Positions 17,809 to 26,905 of a stretch of DNA of 64,000 nt are shown piece after piece. The notes under the pieces are model-generated. The model was given only the letters and a program-made list of their open reading frames with translations. It was not told the origin of the DNA and did no database searches. Position 1 is the first letter of the stretch, and every line of letters begins with the position of its first letter. The position numbers were made by a program, and so were the translations under genes. This stretch comes from Vibrio sp. YMD68 (GTDB lineage Bacteria > Pseudomonadota > Gammaproteobacteria > Enterobacterales > Vibrionaceae): NCBI RefSeq assembly GCF_029958905.1, contig NZ_CP124613.1, forward strand, positions 434,001 to 498,000. Reading direction: 5' to 3'.

Positions 17809-19584
17809 ATGAACTATAGTGGGAAAATATTGAAGCGAGTTGTGCTCATTCTGCTTTGTCTTTACTCTTCTTCTGCTTTTGCTTTGCCTCAAAATGATTT
17901 GGCCCGCATACTCGTCCTCCACTCTTATGACCCTTCTTATCATTGGACTAAAGACCTCCAGGAAGGAATTGAATCCTCCTTGTCAAACAGTAGTAGAGAA
18001 GTAAAACTATCCGTTGAGTATATGGATAGTAAGCGGAACTTATCATCCAATTACCTGGAATCTTTCAAGCAGTACTTCACCGCCAAGTATAAGCATTACA
18101 AGTTTGACGGCGTTATTATCACGGATGATAACGCAGCAAATCTATTCTTAGAGTTATACCCCAGGGGAATAAAGGATACTCCTGTCGTAGCGGTTGGAAT
18201 AAACAACGCTCTGCTCAACGCGAGTAGCTTGAGTAGACGCGCTAAAGTTTTCTATTCACAAGACAATATCAATAGTAATCTAACACTTATAAAAAGAATT
18301 ATCCCAAACGTAAAGAAAATATACCTATTTCATGATTTGACAACTAGCGGTAAGCTTTTATCTGAGCAAGTAAAGCAAGAGCATGCAAAGAGCGATATAA
18401 GTAACGTGCCGTTGTTAGAAATAACGGACTTATCGCTAGAGGAGGCTAAGAAATTTGCTCAGACTCTCAAGCCCAACGACGTGATTTTGCTTACTCATTT
18501 CAATACTCAATTAAATGACAACGTTTATTATACCTACAATCAGGTAAGCAAAGCTCTAGGTCAAGAAAGCAATGCGCCAATCTTTGTGCTTTGGAACTTT
18601 TATCTACGTAACGGTGTTCTTGGTGGTTACGTCAACCACTCAAAAAGATTGGGAGAGTTAGCAGTCGAAACCTTGAGTGCCTATCTCGATTTGGGTGTAC
18701 TAAGTAATAATAATATAGAAACGTCTTATCGGCCCATTATTGATTATAGCGCTGTTGTTAGGCATCAAATTGACCCTAAGCTACTACCTGAAAACTCTTT
18801 ATTTTTAAACAAACCAGTATCAATCTGGCAGGAGTACCAAAAAGCAATCATTGTCATTACTACTGTCTTCGTAGCTTTACTCATTGTTATTTTTCTTCAG
18901 GGGGCTTGGATTAGAAACAAGCGAATTATTGCCAACCATACAAGAAAAATATTAACCCTTAGAAACAAAACGTTAGCGGTACAGAAAGAAATGATCCTAA
19001 TGTTAGGAGAGGCGATAGAAACTCGCTCTGGTGAAACGGGGAACCACGTAAAGCGTGTGGCCCAAATGTCAGCCTTACTTGGTAAGTTGTATGGCCTTTC
19101 ACACAGAGAGGTTGAGATGTTGGAAATAGTGAGCCCAATGCACGACGTTGGTAAAATTGGAATATCTGAAGCAATTCTTGAAAAACCAGGCAAGCTAGAT
19201 AATAAAGAATGGGGGGTTATGAAGACCCATACTAGTATCGGTTACGAGATGCTTTCAAAAAGTGAAGGAGAGCTCTTTTCTTTAGCTGCCTTCGTCGCAC
19301 ACGAACATCATGAGAGGTGGGATGGCAAAGGCTATCCTAATGCCTTATTTGGCGAAAATATCCATGTGTTTGCACGACTGACATCATTGGCAGATGTTTT
19401 CGATGCTTTACTAAGCAGACGTTGTTACAAAGAACCATGGGAGATGGTTGATGTGATTGCGCTATTTGAGGAAGAAGCAGGTAAACAATTTGATCCCACT
19501 ATGTCATCGCTGTTGTTACATAACATAGATGATTTTATTGCCCTTCGAAGCTGTTACCCAGACGAAAGGATAAGCAAAGATTGA
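17809..19584 (+). CDS. HD-GYP c-di-GMP phosphodiesterase with periplasmic ABC-substrate-binding-like sensor
   Basis: 591 residues. A signal/anchor helix (about 10-27) is followed by a periplasmic domain (about 32-310; RILVLHSYDPSYHWT, then GVIITDDNAAN and PVVAVGINN) of the ABC-substrate-binding type (PF04392-like), a second helix (about 332-352), then an HD-GYP domain. The metal-binding HD (HDVGKIGI, His445-Asp446) and HHERWDGKGYP (from about 500) are intact, so it should hydrolyse c-di-GMP. ATG 17809 is 9 bases after AGGGGGA; ATG 17803 is also in frame but too close. It probably adjusts c-di-GMP in response to a small periplasmic ligand. Confidence 0.88.
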   Translation: MNYSGKILKRVVLILLCLYSSSAFALPQNDLARILVLHSYDPSYHWTKDLQEGIESSLSNSSREVKLSVEYMDSKRNLSSNYLESFKQYFTAKYKHYKFDGVIITDDNAANLFLELYPRGIKDTPVVAVGINNALLNASSLSRRAKVFYSQDNINSNLTLIKRIIPNVKKIYLFHDLTTSGKLLSEQVKQEHAKSDISNVPLLEITDLSLEEAKKFAQTLKPNDVILLTHFNTQLNDNVYYTYNQVSKALGQESNAPIFVLWNFYLRNGVLGGYVNHSKRLGELAVETLSAYLDLGVLSNNNIETSYRPIIDYSAVVRHQIDPKLLPENSLFLNKPVSIWQEYQKAIIVITTVFVALLIVIFLQGAWIRNKRIIANHTRKILTLRNKTLAVQKEMILMLGEAIETRSGETGNHVKRVAQMSALLGKLYGLSHREVEMLEIVSPMHDVGKIGISEAILEKPGKLDNKEWGVMKTHTSIGYEMLSKSEGELFSLAAFVAHEHHERWDGKGYPNALFGENIHVFARLTSLADVFDALLSRRCYKEPWEMVDVIALFEEEAGKQFDPTMSSLLLHNIDDFIALRSCYPDERISKD

Positions 19585-19829
19585 GACATATTCATTGGTG
19601 AACTTGTGTCGAACTATCCGCATTTCCATCTGTGAATATAAGGATTTACGCCTTATTATCTATAGCTGTATTTGTTCGCGAACCCTAAGTTAGTTAAATT
19701 AATAGCATGAGTTTGTCTAATAATAGTAAAGATGATTTTAACTGAATGTAATGTTTTACAGTAAATGGCAATTGTCTTGCGGTGAAGCTTAACTGGGTAT
19801 AGTGTCGTAAATATTATTATGCTGTGGTG

Positions 19830-19952
19830 AGGACAGTGCTCTGATTCCCGGAGCGTAAACTGAATAGCTCTAGAATTCTAGATCATAGTGACACAGCAAG
19901 GTTCAATATGATGAGGCTAGTTTTGTTAATCACCGATTAGGACAGTGCTTTG
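19830..19952. repeat. Pair of 14-base direct repeats upstream of the thrS promoter
   Basis: AGGACAGTGCTCTG at 19830-19843 and AGGACAGTGCTTTG at 19939-19952, 109 bases apart. They lie between the HD-GYP gene and the thrS promoter, in a 578-base gap with no gene. Role unknown. Confidence 0.6.
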
Positions 19953-19979
19953 CTTGCTGGTTTCCGCATGACCAGTTTA

Positions 19980-20007
19980 TTGTCATTTTATATAAATCCG
20001 TTACAAT
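19980..20007 (+). promoter_or_regulatory. Sigma-70 promoter of thrS
   Basis: TTGTCA (-35, 19980-19985), a 16-base spacer and TACAAT (-10, 20002-20007). Transcription would start near 20014, giving a leader of about 150 bases that contains the two operator hairpins. Confidence 0.6.
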
Positions 20008-20078
20008 GCGTGACGGTCTTTTCTAAGGTTCATCTGTATTTGCATCTAAATTCGACCAAAATCATACATATATCCACA

Positions 20079-20144
20079 ATCAGTTATCTAACTGGTTGAA
20101 TTAAATATATTTAAAATTTTCATGTGTTGCTTGGTATGCAACAC
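20079..20144 (+). promoter_or_regulatory. thrS translational operator with tRNA-Thr anticodon mimic
   Basis: Hairpin B (20124-20144): a perfect 7-bp stem GTGTTGC/GCAACAC closes the 7-base loop TTGGTAT, in which GGT sits exactly where the GGU anticodon of tRNA-Thr lies. It ends 18 bases before the thrS ATG. Hairpin A (20079-20098) is AATCAGTT-ATCT-AACTGGTT. In E. coli thrS, two such stem-loops flank a single-stranded part and are bound by threonyl-tRNA synthetase, which blocks ribosome entry. The layout here is the same; the RBS AAAGGA lies at 20151-20156. Confidence 0.85.
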
Positions 20145-20162
20145 CACTGTAAAGGACAACTA

Positions 20163-22091
20163 ATGCCTATTATTACTCTTCCTGACGGCAGTCAGCGCCC
20201 ATTTGACACACCTGTTTCAACACTCGATGTTGCCCTATCTATCGGTCCTGGTCTTGCTAAAGCTACCATTGCTGGTCGTGTAGACGGTAATCGTGTTGAT
20301 GCGTGTGACCTTATTGAAAATGATGCAAGCCTTGAAATCATTACAGCCAAAGACGAAGTCGATGGTTTAGAGATCGTTCGTCACTCTTGTGCTCACCTTC
20401 TTGGTCACGCGATTAAGCAACTTTTCCCAGAAGCGAAAATGGCGATCGGCCCAACCATCGACAATGGCTTTTACTACGATATCGATTTAGATCACTCACT
20501 AACGCAAGATGATCTCGATAAAATTGAAAAGCGCATGAAAGAGTTGGCGAAAACCAAGTATCAGGTCGTTAAAAAGAACGTAAGTTGGCAGGAAGCTCGT
20601 GACGCATTTGAAGCTCGCGGTGAAAACTACAAAATTGAAATCCTGGATGAGAATGTTGCTCGTGACGATCGTCCAGGACTTTACCACCATGAAGAATACA
20701 TCGATATGTGTCGTGGCCCTCACGTACCGCATATGGGTTTCTGTCAGCACTTCACGCTACTTAATGTTGCGGGTGCATACTGGCGTGGTAACAGCGACAA
20801 CAAGATGCTGCAACGTATCTACGGTACGGCTTTCCACGATAAGAAAGCCATTAAGGCGCATCTAACACGCCTTGAAGAAGCGGCTAAGCGTGATCACCGT
20901 AAAATTGGTAAGCACCTAGATCTTTTCCACATGCAGCAAGAAGCACCAGGCATGGTGTTTTGGCATCATAATGGTTGGTCTATCTTCCGTGATCTTGAAG
21001 TCTTCATTCGTGAAAAATTGACCGAATATGATTACCAAGAAGTAAAAGGTCCATTGATGATGGATCGTGTTCTTTGGGAACGCTCTGGTCACTGGGACAA
21101 ATACGCAGAAGCGATGTTCACCACCAGTTCTGAGAACCGTGAGTACGCGATTAAGCCAATGAACTGTCCGGGTCACGTTCAAATCTTTAACCAAGGTTTG
21201 AAGTCATACCGCGACTTACCGCTGCGTATGGCGGAGTTTGGTTCTTGTCACCGTAATGAGCCTTCTGGTGCGCTGCATGGCATTATGCGTGTGCGTGGCT
21301 TCACTCAAGATGATGCCCACGTATTCTGTACAGAAGAGCAAGTACAACAAGAAGTAAAAGCATGTATCGAGATGGTTTACGATACTTACACAACATTTGG
21401 TTTTGAAAACATTGTTGTGAAACTGTCTACTCGTCCAGAGCAACGTGTGGGTTCGGATGAAATGTGGGATCGCGCTGAAGCGGATCTAAAGCTAGCGCTA
21501 GAGTCAATGAACATTGCTTTTGATATTCAAGAAGGCGAAGGGGCATTCTACGGACCGAAAATTGAATTTACATTACATGATTGCTTAGATCGAGCGTGGC
21601 AATGTGGTACAGTGCAGCTTGATTTTGCATTACCTGAACGTTTAGGTGCCACTTACGTTGGTGAAGATAACGAGCGTCATACGCCAGTGATGATTCACCG
21701 AGCGATTTTAGGTTCACTAGAGCGCTTTATTGGTATTCTAATTGAAGAGTACGCTGGCTTCTTCCCTACGTGGTTGGCGCCAGAACAAGCCGTTGTCATG
21801 GGTATTACTGACAAACAAGCTGAATATGTACAAGAAATCACAAAAAAACTGCAAAAAAGTGGATTTAGAGTCAAAGCGGACTTGAGAAATGAGAAGATTG
21901 GCTTTAAAATCCGCGAACATACTTTGAAACGTGTTCCGTACATGCTTGTCTGTGGCGACCAGGAAATGGAAGCTGGAGAAATTGCAGTACGTACTCGTAA
22001 GGGCAAGGACCTTGGTAAATTTAAAGTGGATGATTTTATTGATTACATCCGCACCGAGGTTTCAAGCCGTAAGCTCAATCTGGAGGAATAG
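20163..22091 (+). CDS. thrS: Threonyl-tRNA synthetase
   Basis: 642 residues, the same length as E. coli ThrS and closely similar throughout. Start ATG 20163 ([14 protein letters not shown]) follows AAAGGACAACTA; the upstream TTG of the longer frame lies inside the operator hairpin. Domains: TGS (1-62), editing domain (about 63-225, with [15 protein letters not shown]), class II catalytic core (about 243-534, with [11 protein letters not shown] and [13 protein letters not shown]), anticodon-binding domain (about 535-642). Charges tRNA-Thr and represses its own translation. First gene of thrS-infC-rpmI-rplT; the stop lies 2 bases before the infC AUU. Confidence 0.97.
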   Translation: MPIITLPDGSQRPFDTPVSTLDVALSIGPGLAKATIAGRVDGNRVDACDLIENDASLEIITAKDEVDGLEIVRHSCAHLLGHAIKQLFPEAKMAIGPTIDNGFYYDIDLDHSLTQDDLDKIEKRMKELAKTKYQVVKKNVSWQEARDAFEARGENYKIEILDENVARDDRPGLYHHEEYIDMCRGPHVPHMGFCQHFTLLNVAGAYWRGNSDNKMLQRIYGTAFHDKKAIKAHLTRLEEAAKRDHRKIGKHLDLFHMQQEAPGMVFWHHNGWSIFRDLEVFIREKLTEYDYQEVKGPLMMDRVLWERSGHWDKYAEAMFTTSSENREYAIKPMNCPGHVQIFNQGLKSYRDLPLRMAEFGSCHRNEPSGALHGIMRVRGFTQDDAHVFCTEEQVQQEVKACIEMVYDTYTTFGFENIVVKLSTRPEQRVGSDEMWDRAEADLKLALESMNIAFDIQEGEGAFYGPKIEFTLHDCLDRAWQCGTVQLDFALPERLGATYVGEDNERHTPVMIHRAILGSLERFIGILIEEYAGFFPTWLAPEQAVVMGITDKQAEYVQEITKKLQKSGFRVKADLRNEKIGFKIREHTLKRVPYMLVCGDQEMEAGEIAVRTRKGKDLGKFKVDDFIDYIRTEVSSRKLNLEE

Positions 22092-22093
22092 CT

Positions 22094-22645
22094 ATTAAAG
22101 GCGGAAGACGTGGCCAACAACCGGCCAAACAAAACCAGCACCGTTTAAACGGTGATATTCGTGGCGTTCGTGAAGTTCGCTTAACTGGCGCTGACGGTGA
22201 AGCCGTTGGTGTAGTATCAATTGCAGAAGCACTTGAAGCTGCTAATGAAGCTGGTATGGATCTCGTAGAGATCAGCCCTAACGCCGAGCCGCCAGTCTGT
22301 CGTGTGATGGACTACGGTAAGTTCCTCTTCGAGAAGAGCAAAGCTGCGAAAGAGCAGAAGAAGAAGCAAAAGCAGGTCCAGATTAAGGAAATTAAATTCC
22401 GTCCTGGGACTGATGTGGGTGACTATCAGGTAAAACTACGCAACCTGACAGGTTTCCTTGAAGACGGCAACAAAGTGAAGGTAACAATTCGCTTCCGTGG
22501 CCGCGAAATGGCCCACCAAAGCATCGGTGTTGACGTTCTTAATCGTTTGAAAGCGGATACTGAAGAATTTGCAGTAGTCGAATCTTTCCCAACGAGAATT
22601 GAAGGTCGTCAGATGATTATGGTATTGGCGCCAAAGAAGAAGTAA
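22094..22645 (+). CDS. infC: Translation initiation factor IF-3, AUU start
   Basis: 183 residues when read from ATT 22094 ([20 protein letters not shown]). The usual first ATG (22256) would delete the N-terminal domain, while the ATT frame matches E. coli IF-3 (KGGKRV...) at the right length. The rare AUU codon lets IF-3 discriminate against its own mRNA, the classic autoregulation. RBS GGAGGAATAGCT sits in the thrS end. N-domain about 1-80, Lys-rich linker ([15 protein letters not shown]), C-domain about 90-183 with [10 protein letters not shown]. Confidence 0.96.
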   Translation: MKGGRRGQQPAKQNQHRLNGDIRGVREVRLTGADGEAVGVVSIAEALEAANEAGMDLVEISPNAEPPVCRVMDYGKFLFEKSKAAKEQKKKQKQVQIKEIKFRPGTDVGDYQVKLRNLTGFLEDGNKVKVTIRFRGREMAHQSIGVDVLNRLKADTEEFAVVESFPTRIEGRQMIMVLAPKKK

Positions 22646-22668
22646 TTAAAGGCCTTACAAGTAGCAAT

Positions 22669-22703
22669 AATGCACCTGCTGTTTCAGTGGGTGTATTTTG
22701 TTC
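22669..22703 (+). promoter_or_regulatory. Terminator-like hairpin in the rpmI leader (possible L20 operator region)
   Basis: AATGCACC pairs with GGTGTATT around an inner CTG/CAG stem, followed by TTTGTT. It lies between infC and rpmI, where in E. coli ribosomal protein L20 binds structured mRNA to repress rpmI-rplT. Here it could be an attenuator, an L20 site, or both. Confidence 0.55.
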
Positions 22704-22752
22704 GCCCTGATTACTATGTTATTAACTACTCAACAATGCGGAGTTATTCATC

Positions 22753-22947
22753 ATGACTAAGATGAAATCCAACAAAGGTGCTGCTAAGCGTTTCAAGAAA
22801 ACTGCTGGTGGTATTAAGTTTAAGCACGCTGGTAAACGTCACATCCTGACTAAGCGTACTACTAAGAACAAGCGTCAACTGCGTCCAAATGCAATTCTTC
22901 CTAAATGTGAAGTAGCTGCAGTTCTACGTATGTTGCCATACGCTTAA
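22753..22947 (+). CDS. rpmI: 50S ribosomal protein L35
   Basis: 64 residues, very basic: [20 protein letters not shown] at the start, [15 protein letters not shown] in the middle, and the L35 ending MLPYA. The N-terminal [12 protein letters not shown] block is diagnostic. Lies 107 bases after infC, behind a structured leader. Confidence 0.97.
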   Translation: MTKMKSNKGAAKRFKKTAGGIKFKHAGKRHILTKRTTKNKRQLRPNAILPKCEVAAVLRMLPYA

Positions 22948-22987
22948 TTCTTTTTAGTTTAATTATCGTTTATTTAGGAGAAGCATA

Positions 22988-23341
22988 ATGCCTCGCGTAA
23001 AACGTGGTGTACAAGCTCGTGCACGTCATAAGAAAGTTCTTAAACAAGCTAAAGGTTACTACGGAGCACGTTCACGTGTTTACCGCGTAGCTTTCCAAGC
23101 AGTTACAAAAGCTGGTCAATACGCATACCGTGACCGTCGCAACAAGAAACGCCAATTCCGTCAACTTTGGATTGCTCGTATCAACGCTGCGTCTCGTCAA
23201 AATGGTTTGTCTTACAGCCGTTTCATCAACGGTCTTAAGAAAGCGTCTATCGAAATCGATCGTAAGATCCTTGCTGATATCGCTGTATTCGACAAAGCTG
23301 CATTTGCAGTACTCGTTGGAAAAGCAAAAGCTGCTCTTTAA
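22988..23341 (+). CDS. rplT: 50S ribosomal protein L20
   Basis: 117 residues. Begins [20 protein letters not shown] and ends in the compact C-domain ([16 protein letters not shown]) that also binds mRNA in autoregulation. RBS TTAGGAGAAGCATA. Last gene of the thrS operon, closed by a strong terminator. Confidence 0.97.
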   Translation: MPRVKRGVQARARHKKVLKQAKGYYGARSRVYRVAFQAVTKAGQYAYRDRRNKKRQFRQLWIARINAASRQNGLSYSRFINGLKKASIEIDRKILADIAVFDKAAFAVLVGKAKAAL

Positions 23342-23360
23342 TTAGCAGTTTATGGTTACG

Positions 23361-23391
23361 AAAAAGGAGGGCTTAGGCTCTCCTTTTTTAT
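23361..23391 (+). terminator. Terminator of thrS-infC-rpmI-rplT
   Basis: AAAAGGAGGGC-TTAG-GCTCTCCTTTTTT, a GC stem with a 4-base loop and T-tract. Confidence 0.88.
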
Positions 23392-23495
23392 TGCCTTCAG
23401 TTTACGCTTGCGTGCTCCCTACGCATTCATGTTAACTGACTTTATTAATGCCAATCCCAACCCTATTGGCAATGGACTGACAGAGTGTTCATGTA

Positions 23496-24197
23496 ATGCG
23501 TCTAGATAAGTTTATTTGTAAAAGTACTGAGTTGCTAAGAGAAGCGGCCATCAGTTGTATTCGGGGCGGAGAGGTGAGCGTCAATGGTAACGTTACTTTG
23601 AAAGAATCTGTCCAGGTTCATGAAAACAACGCAGTAACCTTAAATGGACAATTACTAAAGCCACGTGAATTTCGTTATATCCTCATGCACAAGCCTGCTG
23701 GTACCGTTTGCTCAAATATTGATGAGGCGTACCCATCTGTATTCAACTATCTCAATGTGAACAATGTGTCTGAACTGCATATCGCAGGTCGGTTAGATGC
23801 GGACACAACAGGACTGGTGCTGATAACCGATGATGGACGCTGGTCATTCAACATTACCGTGCCAAGTAGACAATGCAATAAAGTGTATCGTGTGGGGCTA
23901 TCAAAGCCCATCGCTGACGATGCGGCGTGTAAGTTCCGTACTGGAATCAAATTGCAAGGTGAGCAAAAACTGACGCTACCGGCCATTCTAGAGGTAGTCA
24001 GTCCGAAAGAAGTCCTACTGACGATAACAGAAGGGAAGTTTCACCAAGTAAAACGAATGTTTGCAGCCATAGGTAACAGAGTTATTTCATTGCATCGTGA
24101 GTGCATAGGGGAAGTACAATTAGATGTAGAAGAAGGCCATTGGCGCTATTTGACTTCTAAGGAAGTTGAATCGTTTAGCAATCGAAACCCTAGTTAA
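23496..24197 (+). CDS. rsuA: 16S rRNA pseudouridine synthase, RsuA family
   Basis: 233 residues. An N-terminal S4 RNA-binding domain (MRLDKFICKSTELLREAA, about 1-60) precedes the RsuA/RluB/E/F catalytic domain with its active-site motif GRLDADTTGLVLITDDG (catalytic Asp near residue 104) and the family signature EGKFHQVKRMFAAIGN. Closest in memory to E. coli RsuA (pseudouridine 516 of 16S rRNA), with VADDTAxxF- and HRExIG-like stretches. A vibrio genome may hold more than one member, so the exact target is probable, not proven. Confidence 0.82.
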   Translation: MRLDKFICKSTELLREAAISCIRGGEVSVNGNVTLKESVQVHENNAVTLNGQLLKPREFRYILMHKPAGTVCSNIDEAYPSVFNYLNVNNVSELHIAGRLDADTTGLVLITDDGRWSFNITVPSRQCNKVYRVGLSKPIADDAACKFRTGIKLQGEQKLTLPAILEVVSPKEVLLTITEGKFHQVKRMFAAIGNRVISLHRECIGEVQLDVEEGHWRYLTSKEVESFSNRNPS

Positions 24198-24211
24198 TAC
24201 CTAATACTAGC

Positions 24212-24248
24212 AATTTGGATACTGTGTACTCGTAATTTAGATACTGTG
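24212..24248. repeat. Imperfect direct repeat, 15 bases, two copies at 22-base period
   Basis: AATTTGGATACTGTG at 24212-24226 and AATTTAGATACTGTG at 24234-24248, between rsuA and the YkgJ-type gene. Confidence 0.6.
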
Positions 24249-24355
24249 GTTATTTCAAATTAAGGTTAACACTGGCTATATAGCAAACGAATTTCGATTA
24301 AGTCGTCAGTTTGGAGTACTATGCGCCATATTGAAGATGTGAGCAGTGGATATTA

Positions 24356-24655
24356 ATGACTATACCAATTAAAAATATAACCCCAGAAATATTATGCTCC
24401 AATTGCGAAGCGTGCTGCTGCCGCCTAGAAGTGGTCATTCTTACCGATACGGGAGTGCCAGAACACCATATTGCCTATGATAAATGGGGCGGAGAAACCA
24501 TGTTACGCCTCGATGATGGTTGGTGTTCTGCGGTCGATCGAGAGACATTAATGTGCACGATTTACGAGAACCGACCTTTGATTTGCAGAGAGTTTGAGAT
24601 GGGCTCGTATGAATGCCGTGATGAAAGAGATGAGCTGCTTTCTTCTAAACAGTAG
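24356..24655 (+). CDS. YkgJ-family cysteine cluster protein
   Basis: 99 residues. The N-terminal CSNCEACCCRLEV (Cys-x2-Cys-x2-Cys-Cys) followed by LDDGWCSAVDRETLMCTIYENRP and ICREFEMGSYEC is the CxxCxxCC metal-binding arrangement of the YkgJ family, which probably holds zinc or an iron-sulfur centre. No known substrate. Soluble. Followed 110 bases later by the DUF1456 gene. Confidence 0.85.
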   Translation: MTIPIKNITPEILCSNCEACCCRLEVVILTDTGVPEHHIAYDKWGGETMLRLDDGWCSAVDRETLMCTIYENRPLICREFEMGSYECRDERDELLSSKQ

Positions 24656-24765
24656 ATTGGGAAGGATAATAATATGTAGGGCAGATAGAGCTAACTCTGC
24701 TAAAATCGCCGCTCTTCCAGTAATCGTGTTGATTGTGCTGGGCTTACCTAAGACTAGGAACTATT

Positions 24766-25248
24766 TTGACCAATAATGATATTTTACGTCGCATCCGTTA
24801 TACCTTTGATTTTAAAAACACCACAATGGTTGAGATCTTTTCTCTTGCTGATTTAGAAGTCACTGAAGAGCAAGTCGCGGGTTGGTTGAAAAAAGAAGAA
24901 GATGAATCCTTTATCAAACTTGAAAATACAGACTTTTCTTCATTCTTGAATGGCTTGATTAATTTGAAACGTGGTAAGCGTGAAGGTGAGCAACCAAAAC
25001 CAGAAAGTAATTTGAACAATAATATGGTGTTCCAAAAATTACGTATCGCACTGAACTTAAAAGCAGAAGACATTTTAGATATTTTGCAGCTTGTTGATTT
25101 TAGACTCAGCAAACACGAACTGAGCTCATTCTTCCGTAAGCCTGAAAATAAGCATTATCGAGAGTGTAAAGATCAAATCCTACGCAATTTCCTTATGGGT
25201 GTACAACGTCAACTTCGTCCTACTGATACCGCTGATTTTCAAGAGTAA
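24766..25248 (+). CDS. DUF1456 (YehS-like) protein
   Basis: 160 residues from TTG 24766, which is 5 bases after AGGAA and gives an N-terminus (MTNNDILRRIRYTF) that matches E. coli YehS (NDILRSVRYIL); the longer frame from 24733 has no RBS. Two tandem copies of the same helical module: DILRRIRYTFDFKNTTMVEI...WLKKEED...FLNGLI at about 4-65 and KLRIALNLKAEDILDILQL...FFRKPE...FLMGV at about 88-148. Cytoplasmic, function unknown. Confidence 0.85.
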   Translation: MTNNDILRRIRYTFDFKNTTMVEIFSLADLEVTEEQVAGWLKKEEDESFIKLENTDFSSFLNGLINLKRGKREGEQPKPESNLNNNMVFQKLRIALNLKAEDILDILQLVDFRLSKHELSSFFRKPENKHYRECKDQILRNFLMGVQRQLRPTDTADFQE

Positions 25249-25287
25249 TAACCGGTTTCGCTTAACAAAACTAGGGTACAAAACAGG

Positions 25288-25497
25288 ATGGATTCAAACA
25301 ATTATTCAAACAACCAATCAAATCAGCGTGCAGAAATTGCATCACCTTGCACCCGTAACTGTTGTTTGAATGAGAAAGATCTTTGTTTAGGTTGCTACCG
25401 AACTTTGCAGGAAATTCTTGATTGGAGTTCGATGACGAGCGAACAAAAAGTTTACGTTAAGCAGCAGTGCGAATTGAGAAAGCCAACCGGTAATTAA
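25288..25497 (+). CDS. DUF1289 small Cys-rich protein
   Basis: 69 residues. SPCTRNCCLNEKDLCLGCYR followed by TLQEILDWSSMT is the DUF1289 signature; four of its cysteines probably bind a metal. A polar Asn/Ser/Gln N-terminal tail of 18 residues precedes it. Function unknown. Lies 39 bases after the DUF1456 gene, probably in the same transcript. Confidence 0.85.
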   Translation: MDSNNYSNNQSNQRAEIASPCTRNCCLNEKDLCLGCYRTLQEILDWSSMTSEQKVYVKQQCELRKPTGN

Positions 25498-25567
25498 CGG
25501 CTTGTGAGAGCGAGAGTCATTAGGAACGAATGACCATGAATTGCTCACTCTATTTTGCCTGTCAGTG

Positions 25568-25604
25568 ATAGCTGTGTTCACCTAGAACACAGCTATTTTT
25601 TATT
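25568..25604. terminator. Bidirectional terminator between the DUF1289 gene and ynaI
   Basis: Perfect 12-bp stem ATAGCTGTGTTC/GAACACAGCTAT, followed by TTTTTATTT on the plus strand; it reaches the end of the convergent channel gene. Confidence 0.82.
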
Positions 25605-26743
25605 TAAAGGTGATCTTCTGGTTGGGTTAAGGGGCTGGTTTCACGCAGTTCCTTTGGGTTAATATCCTGTTGGTTAATATCCAGGGAGTTAATATTGAGA
25701 GTCTGAGTTGGGAATGCGATATTGGCATCGTGCTTGTGAATAATCGCTAGAATCTTCAGTAGTACATCTTGTTTGACTTCGTGAAAGCGAACCCAATTGA
25801 CGGTTTTCGTGAAGGTATACACCATAAGATCAAGAGACGAAGGCGCAAACGCGTTGAAATTGACGATCAAAGTTTGTTTACTATCGATGTCTGGGTGGGT
25901 TTTGAGCATAGTTTTTATGTCAGACACAATCAATGTTACTTTACTGCTGTCGTTATAACGAATCCCAATGTCTTCTTTAATGCGTCTATTTTGCATTCGT
26001 GAAGGGTTTTCTACAACAATACTGCTAAATACGGAATTTGGCACATACAGAGGTCGTTTATCAAAAGTACGAATAATGGTCATTCTCCAACCGATACGTT
26101 CTACCGTCCCCTCAATTTGACGATCGGGTGAGCGTACCCAATCCCCGACTTTAAACGGGCGGTCAAAATATATCATCATCCCACCGAAAAAATTAGACAG
26201 AAGATCTTTAGCAGCTAAACCGACGATTAAACCACCCACACCACCAAATGTAAGCAGACCAGAAAGGCTGAGCCCGAATGCTTGCATTGTCGTCAGTAAA
26301 CCAATGGTGACAAAAAACAGCCGAGCCACTTTGGCGAGCGCTTGAACGGTCGTTTCATCCCGATTCTTTTTACTGAGGACATACTCTTCAACATTGTGTA
26401 TGAGTCTGAGCGTTATCCAAACGAATATGCTGATGACCAGAATTAGCTTCAATGTATTTAGCCAGTTTAGGTCGCTTGAGAAATGTCCTTGTAGAAATAC
26501 GCCTAAGGAAATCGTGGCAGGCCAACACCAGATGAGCGTACTAATCGGGGTTTTTAGCGCACCTAACGTTAGATTATCCCATTGGAATGACGTTTTTTCT
26601 GTCAGTGTTTCTAAACGAGTAAAAAGAATACGCCATGTGACCCAAGCAAATAGACTTGCCGCGGTAATAAAAAAAATACTGTTCCCCTCGGTTTGGGAGA
26701 ATGAGAGGACAAAATGGTGGATCTGTTTAAGAAATGCATCCAT
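25604..26743 (-). CDS. ynaI: MscS-family mechanosensitive channel, YnaI type
   Basis: 379 residues, inner membrane. Five membrane helices; the pore helix SGLLTFGGVGGLIVGLAAKD (about 165-184) is followed by the beta domain with NFFGGMMIYFDRPFKVGDWV and RPLYVPNSVFSSIVVENPSR, which matches E. coli YnaI almost word for word. Opens under membrane tension to protect from osmotic downshock. The C-terminal 30 residues repeat I-N-x-x-D/N (LNINSLDINQQDINPKEL). Convergent with the DUF1289 gene. Confidence 0.88.
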   Translation of the reverse strand: MDAFLKQIHHFVLSFSQTEGNSIFFITAASLFAWVTWRILFTRLETLTEKTSFQWDNLTLGALKTPISTLIWCWPATISLGVFLQGHFSSDLNWLNTLKLILVISIFVWITLRLIHNVEEYVLSKKNRDETTVQALAKVARLFFVTIGLLTTMQAFGLSLSGLLTFGGVGGLIVGLAAKDLLSNFFGGMMIYFDRPFKVGDWVRSPDRQIEGTVERIGWRMTIIRTFDKRPLYVPNSVFSSIVVENPSRMQNRRIKEDIGIRYNDSSKVTLIVSDIKTMLKTHPDIDSKQTLIVNFNAFAPSSLDLMVYTFTKTVNWVRFHEVKQDVLLKILAIIHKHDANIAFPTQTLNINSLDINQQDINPKELRETSPLTQPEDHL

Positions 26744-26806
26744 TGCTATGATCTTTGTTAGTCAGTGTCTGTGATGATTATAAAGGGATTCTTCTGCATT
26801 AAACAC

Positions 26807-26852
26807 CCAACCAACTCTTGATATTAAAACCAACCAACTCTTGATATTAAAA
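26807..26852. repeat. 23-bp perfect tandem duplication
   Basis: The 23-base unit beginning CCAACCAACTCTTG occurs twice back to back (26807-26829 and 26830-26852) upstream of ynaI. Confidence 0.85.
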
Positions 26853-26905
26853 TGAGTTAGAGCATGAATGCGTTTGTTAAAGAAAGAAGCGAGCAAAGAG
26901 CAAAA

